This document shows positions 55,752 through 57,141 of a stretch of 57,141 nucleotides of DNA, piece by piece (position 1 is the stretch's first letter; the number at the start of each line of letters is the position of its first letter). The DNA is taken from positions 1 to 57,141 of the forward strand of contig JBCKVB010000004.1 in the NCBI GenBank assembly GCA_038924245.1, in the 5' to 3' direction. The notes under the pieces are model-generated. The model did no database searches. It saw only the letters and a program-made list of their open reading frames with translations, and was not told the DNA's origin. Position numbers and translations under genes: made by a program. The DNA is from SURF-13 sp038924245. GTDB lineage: Bacteria; Pseudomonadota; Gammaproteobacteria; SURF-13.

Positions 55752-55803
55752 GCGCCGATTTGAGCTTCAGCTTGCGGGCGCTTTATAAATGCGGCTAAAG
55801 CGG
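55752..55803 (+). promoter_or_regulatory. SAM-II-like pseudoknot element, copy 1
   Basis: P1 GCGCC (55752-55756) pairs with GGCGC (55777-55781). The loop carries GATTTGA and CTTGC, followed by ATAAAT and GGCTAAAG. These are the landmarks of the SAM-II riboswitch core (GAUUU, UUGC, UAAA, GCUAAA). The second helix (loop GC with GC before UAAA) is weaker here. Alternatively CGCTTTA can pair with TAAAGCG, excluding P1. An intrinsic terminator follows. Confidence 0.6.
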
Positions 55804-55806
55804 ATC

Positions 55807-55844
55807 AAACCCGTTCTAGCGCGCAAGCCGGACCGGGTTTTTTG
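55807..55844 (+). terminator. Intrinsic terminator after copy 1
   Basis: AAACCCG (55807-55813) pairs with CGGGTTT (55834-55840) and is followed by a T run. With the promoter at 55713 this would release an RNA of about 95 nt holding copy 1. Confidence 0.7.
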
Positions 55845-55856
55845 TTGTCTGTAGTG

Positions 55857-55908
55857 TCGCCGATTTAACGCACAACTTGCGGGGCGAATCATAAATACCG
55901 CTAAAGCG
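55857..55908 (+). promoter_or_regulatory. SAM-II-like pseudoknot element, copy 2
   Basis: P1 TCGCC (55857-55861) pairs with GGCGA (55883-55887), a compensated change relative to copy 1. Loop GATTTAA, CTTGC; downstream ATAAAT and GCTAAAG. GCGG in the loop can pair with CCGC before TAAA, completing an H-type pseudoknot. The ORF at 55972 follows. Confidence 0.65.
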
Positions 55909-55918
55909 TCGCTCGCTT

Positions 55919-55965
55919 CTCCTCCCCCTGGAAGCCGGCCACGCCGGAAACGCAGGGGAAAGGAG
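55919..55965 (+). promoter_or_regulatory. Hairpin hiding the ribosome site of the 55972 ORF
   Basis: CTCCT-CCCCCTG pairs with CAGGGG-AAAGGAG, enclosing an inner CCGGC/GCCGG stem. The AAAGGAG is the ribosome-binding site of the next gene, so this hairpin would block translation and could be the expression platform of copy 2. Confidence 0.6.
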
Positions 55966-55971
55966 TTTCAC

Positions 55972-56259
55972 ATGTCAAAGCTTGAAGTTGGTGACATTTG
56001 TGTTACGCAAAACAATAGGATGAGTCTGCTCAACAACGGCCTGTTGGTAGAGATTATTGCGATCTGTTCGATCTCAGCTACCCCCTACCTAGTCCACCGC
56101 ATTGATGGGCACCGAGCCCCAGTGACGGAGCACCTTGGAGTTGTAAGTTTTTTCGCGTGTGACAATGCCTGGACGACAGCGCACCGGCTGCGCCGTGTTG
56201 ATCCCGGGGACACTCCCAGTTACGCGGAAGATGCTGAACGCTTGACCGAGCATGCCTGA
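55972..56259 (+). CDS. Small protein of the riboswitch-linked family (A)
   Basis: 95 residues, not recognised: KLEVGDICVTQNNR, NNGLLVEIIAIC, VHRIDGHRAPV, and TTAHRLRRVD. Short beta-rich segments suggest an SH3-like barrel. It shares a pattern with the protein at 56579 (L-x-x-G-x-x-C-V, N-x-G-L-x-V-E, and a terminal A-x-T-x-x-H-x-L), so the two are probably paralogues. A strong AAAGGAG ribosome site is buried in a hairpin. Confidence 0.65.
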   Translation: MSKLEVGDICVTQNNRMSLLNNGLLVEIIAICSISATPYLVHRIDGHRAPVTEHLGVVSFFACDNAWTTAHRLRRVDPGDTPSYAEDAERLTEHA

Positions 56260-56267
56260 TCGGAAGA

Positions 56268-56452
56268 CCGGATGGGCATCGTCCACTTTTTGCTGATGTT
56301 GTTCAACGCCAGGTAAAACAGCTTGGTCACGGCTTCGTCGGTCGGAAACGAGGCGCGGGTTTTGATCACCTTGCGCAGACTCATGTTAATCGACTCGATG
56401 GCGTTGGTCGTATAGATTACCTTAGTTAAACGTTTATGCGCGGTGAGGAAAT
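56268..56452 (-). mobile_element. IS256-family transposase remnant
   Basis: The minus strand encodes LTKVIYTTNAIESINMSLRK, TRASFPTDEAVTKLFYLALNN and KKWTMPIR, the conserved C-terminal part of IS256-type transposases. The catalytic DDE region is missing. It lies between the two paralogous small ORFs and may have disrupted the promoter of the second. Confidence 0.85.
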
Positions 56453-56512
56453 AAACCGCGCAATGACATTGCAACGAGATGCACATGCATCGGAGTGGCC
56501 CACCTTACGGGC

Positions 56513-56566
56513 CGGGGGGATTTGATCCAGATTGCCGTCCCCGACGCATCGTCAAAACGGCTAAAC
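56513..56566 (+). promoter_or_regulatory. SAM-II-like pseudoknot element, copy 3
   Basis: P1 CGGGG (56513-56517) pairs with CCCCG (56539-56543). The loop has GATTTGA, CAG and TTGCCG. GCCG pairs with CGGC just before TAAA at 56562. AGGAG (56567-56571) follows directly, so folding would cover the ribosome site of the ORF at 56579, the usual SAM-II arrangement. Confidence 0.7.
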
Positions 56567-56578
56567 AGGAGACTAGCA

Positions 56579-56899
56579 ATGTCATTACTCAAACCTGGCA
56601 CACTCTGTGTCATCGTTGGTGGCTGCCCAGAAAATATTGGCCTCATCGTCGAAGTTCTTGCCCACCTCGGGCCACGCCCTCCCCGTGCTGACGCGTACAG
56701 CATACGAACCTCCAGTGGCCGGCCTTTTCCTCAGCTATGGGGCCTAGGCGGCCGCCTTGAACGCGGCTACACCAATGAGGCCATTACGGATCGGCACAAA
56801 CTTGCCCCCCTGGTTGATTCCAAGGATGAGTCCGAAGTGCGAAGCCGCGCCGTAAAGCGTGTGCCGGGCAGAAAGCGCGAACTGGAGACCTGCCACTAA
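56579..56899 (+). CDS. Small protein of the riboswitch-linked family (B)
   Basis: 106 residues: LKPGTLCVIVGGCPENIGLIVEVLAHLG, then YSIRTSSGRPFPQLW and ITDRHKLAPLVDSKDE, with a basic C-terminus. It is related in pattern to the 55972 product. The start at 56579 follows AGGAG of copy 3; the frame open upstream from 56495 crosses the RNA element and is not used. Function unknown. Confidence 0.65.
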   Translation: MSLLKPGTLCVIVGGCPENIGLIVEVLAHLGPRPPRADAYSIRTSSGRPFPQLWGLGGRLERGYTNEAITDRHKLAPLVDSKDESEVRSRAVKRVPGRKRELETCH

Positions 56900-56982
56900 G
56901 TGACCCGGGGCAGCACCACCGGCCACTAACTTTTCAGAATATACGAATACGGCTTGATCCACCGCCCTCGCGGGGAACGGAT

Positions 56983-57035
56983 CGGGGGGATTTGATCCAG
57001 ATTGCCGCCCCGACACATCGTCAAACGGCTAAATA
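56983..57035 (+). promoter_or_regulatory. SAM-II-like pseudoknot element, copy 4
   Basis: Nearly identical to copy 3 (about 57 aligned bases with few differences). P1 CGGGG (56983-56987)/CCCCG (57008-57012), loop GATTTGA and TTGCCG, GCCG with CGGC before TAAA. AGGAG follows at 57035-57039 and the next ATG is at 57046. Confidence 0.7.
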
Positions 57036-57045
57036 GGAGAACGAA

Positions 57046-57141
57046 ATGTCGTACACAAATGAAGAAGTAATTAGTGCACTTATCCCGCACCCCCGGGGGA
57101 TTCAGGCTCTTCGGGAGGCGCTGCGCATCCAGCCGGAGTAT
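57046..57141 (+). CDS. Partial ORF downstream of copy 4
   Basis: The first 32 codons (MSYTNEEVISALIPHP, GIQALREALRIQPEY) run off the window. A good AGGAGA ribosome site precedes the ATG. Unlike the two upstream proteins; not recognised. Confidence 0.6.
   Translation, partial: MSYTNEEVISALIPHPRGIQALREALRIQPEY

Noticed and set aside
55685..57040. CRISPR array from repeated elements
   Set aside because: Repeat units are separated by genes and hundreds of bases, and vary by compensated changes as structured RNAs do; no cas genes are present.
38388..57141. Prophage
   Set aside because: Apart from the integrase no capsid, tail, terminase or lysis gene is seen; the content fits a defence-type genomic island or integrative element.

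Overview
This looks like a chromosomal segment of a GC-rich gammaproteobacterium. The housekeeping blocks hrcA-grpE-dnaK-dnaJ-dapB, carAB-greA-rlmE-ftsH, queA-tgt-yajC-secDF and ppi-lpxH-prmB are in typical gammaproteobacterial arrangements. EgtBD, a cyclopropane synthase, a PmtA-like methyltransferase and a small c-type cytochrome fit an environmental, aerobic or microaerobic organism, but I cannot name the genus.

Positions 1-38147 are core genome. On the minus strand, 356-17641 carries ftsH, rlmE, a DUF4149 membrane protein, greA, carB, carA, an egtBD pair lodged between carA and dapB, then dapB, dnaJ, dnaK, grpE and hrcA with an imperfect CIRCE operator. 17906-26700 holds srkA, a hicB/broken-hicA pair, an IS4-like deletion derivative, phhB, a cytochrome c, an M48 protease, orn, an HPF-like gene and a lipid-modification group (cfa, GGR-like reductase, PmtA-like). 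26817-38009 holds tRNA-Leu(CAA), queA, tgt, yajC, secD, secF, cysS, gltX, a secreted cyclophilin, lpxH, prmB and a ComEA-like protein.

From tRNA-Asn at 38148 to the right edge the window is a genomic island. A tyrosine integrase follows the tRNA. Next come decayed pieces (integrase tail, umuC fragment) and three minus-strand genes for exported or membrane nuclease-type proteins, one fused to an IS30 transposase tail. Then comes a seven-gene minus-strand defence block. In transcription order it is a Dcm-like m5C methyltransferase, a Vsr endonuclease, an MvaI/BcnI-like restriction enzyme, a GHKL (MutL-like) ATPase, a Z1-domain ATPase, a DUF4420/PD-(D/E)XK protein and an AIPR protein. The last four genes overlap or nearly abut, and a MITE-like element separates them from the restriction enzyme while supplying that enzyme's last codons.

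The right end (54987-57141) carries a ribbon-helix-helix/ParC-like small operon. Beyond it lie four copies of a roughly 52-nt element that folds as an H-type pseudoknot and matches, from memory, the SAM-II riboswitch core. Copies 2-4 sit directly in front of small ORFs of unknown function; copy 1 ends in an intrinsic terminator. The defence block and this riboswitch-like array are the two parts most worth following up.
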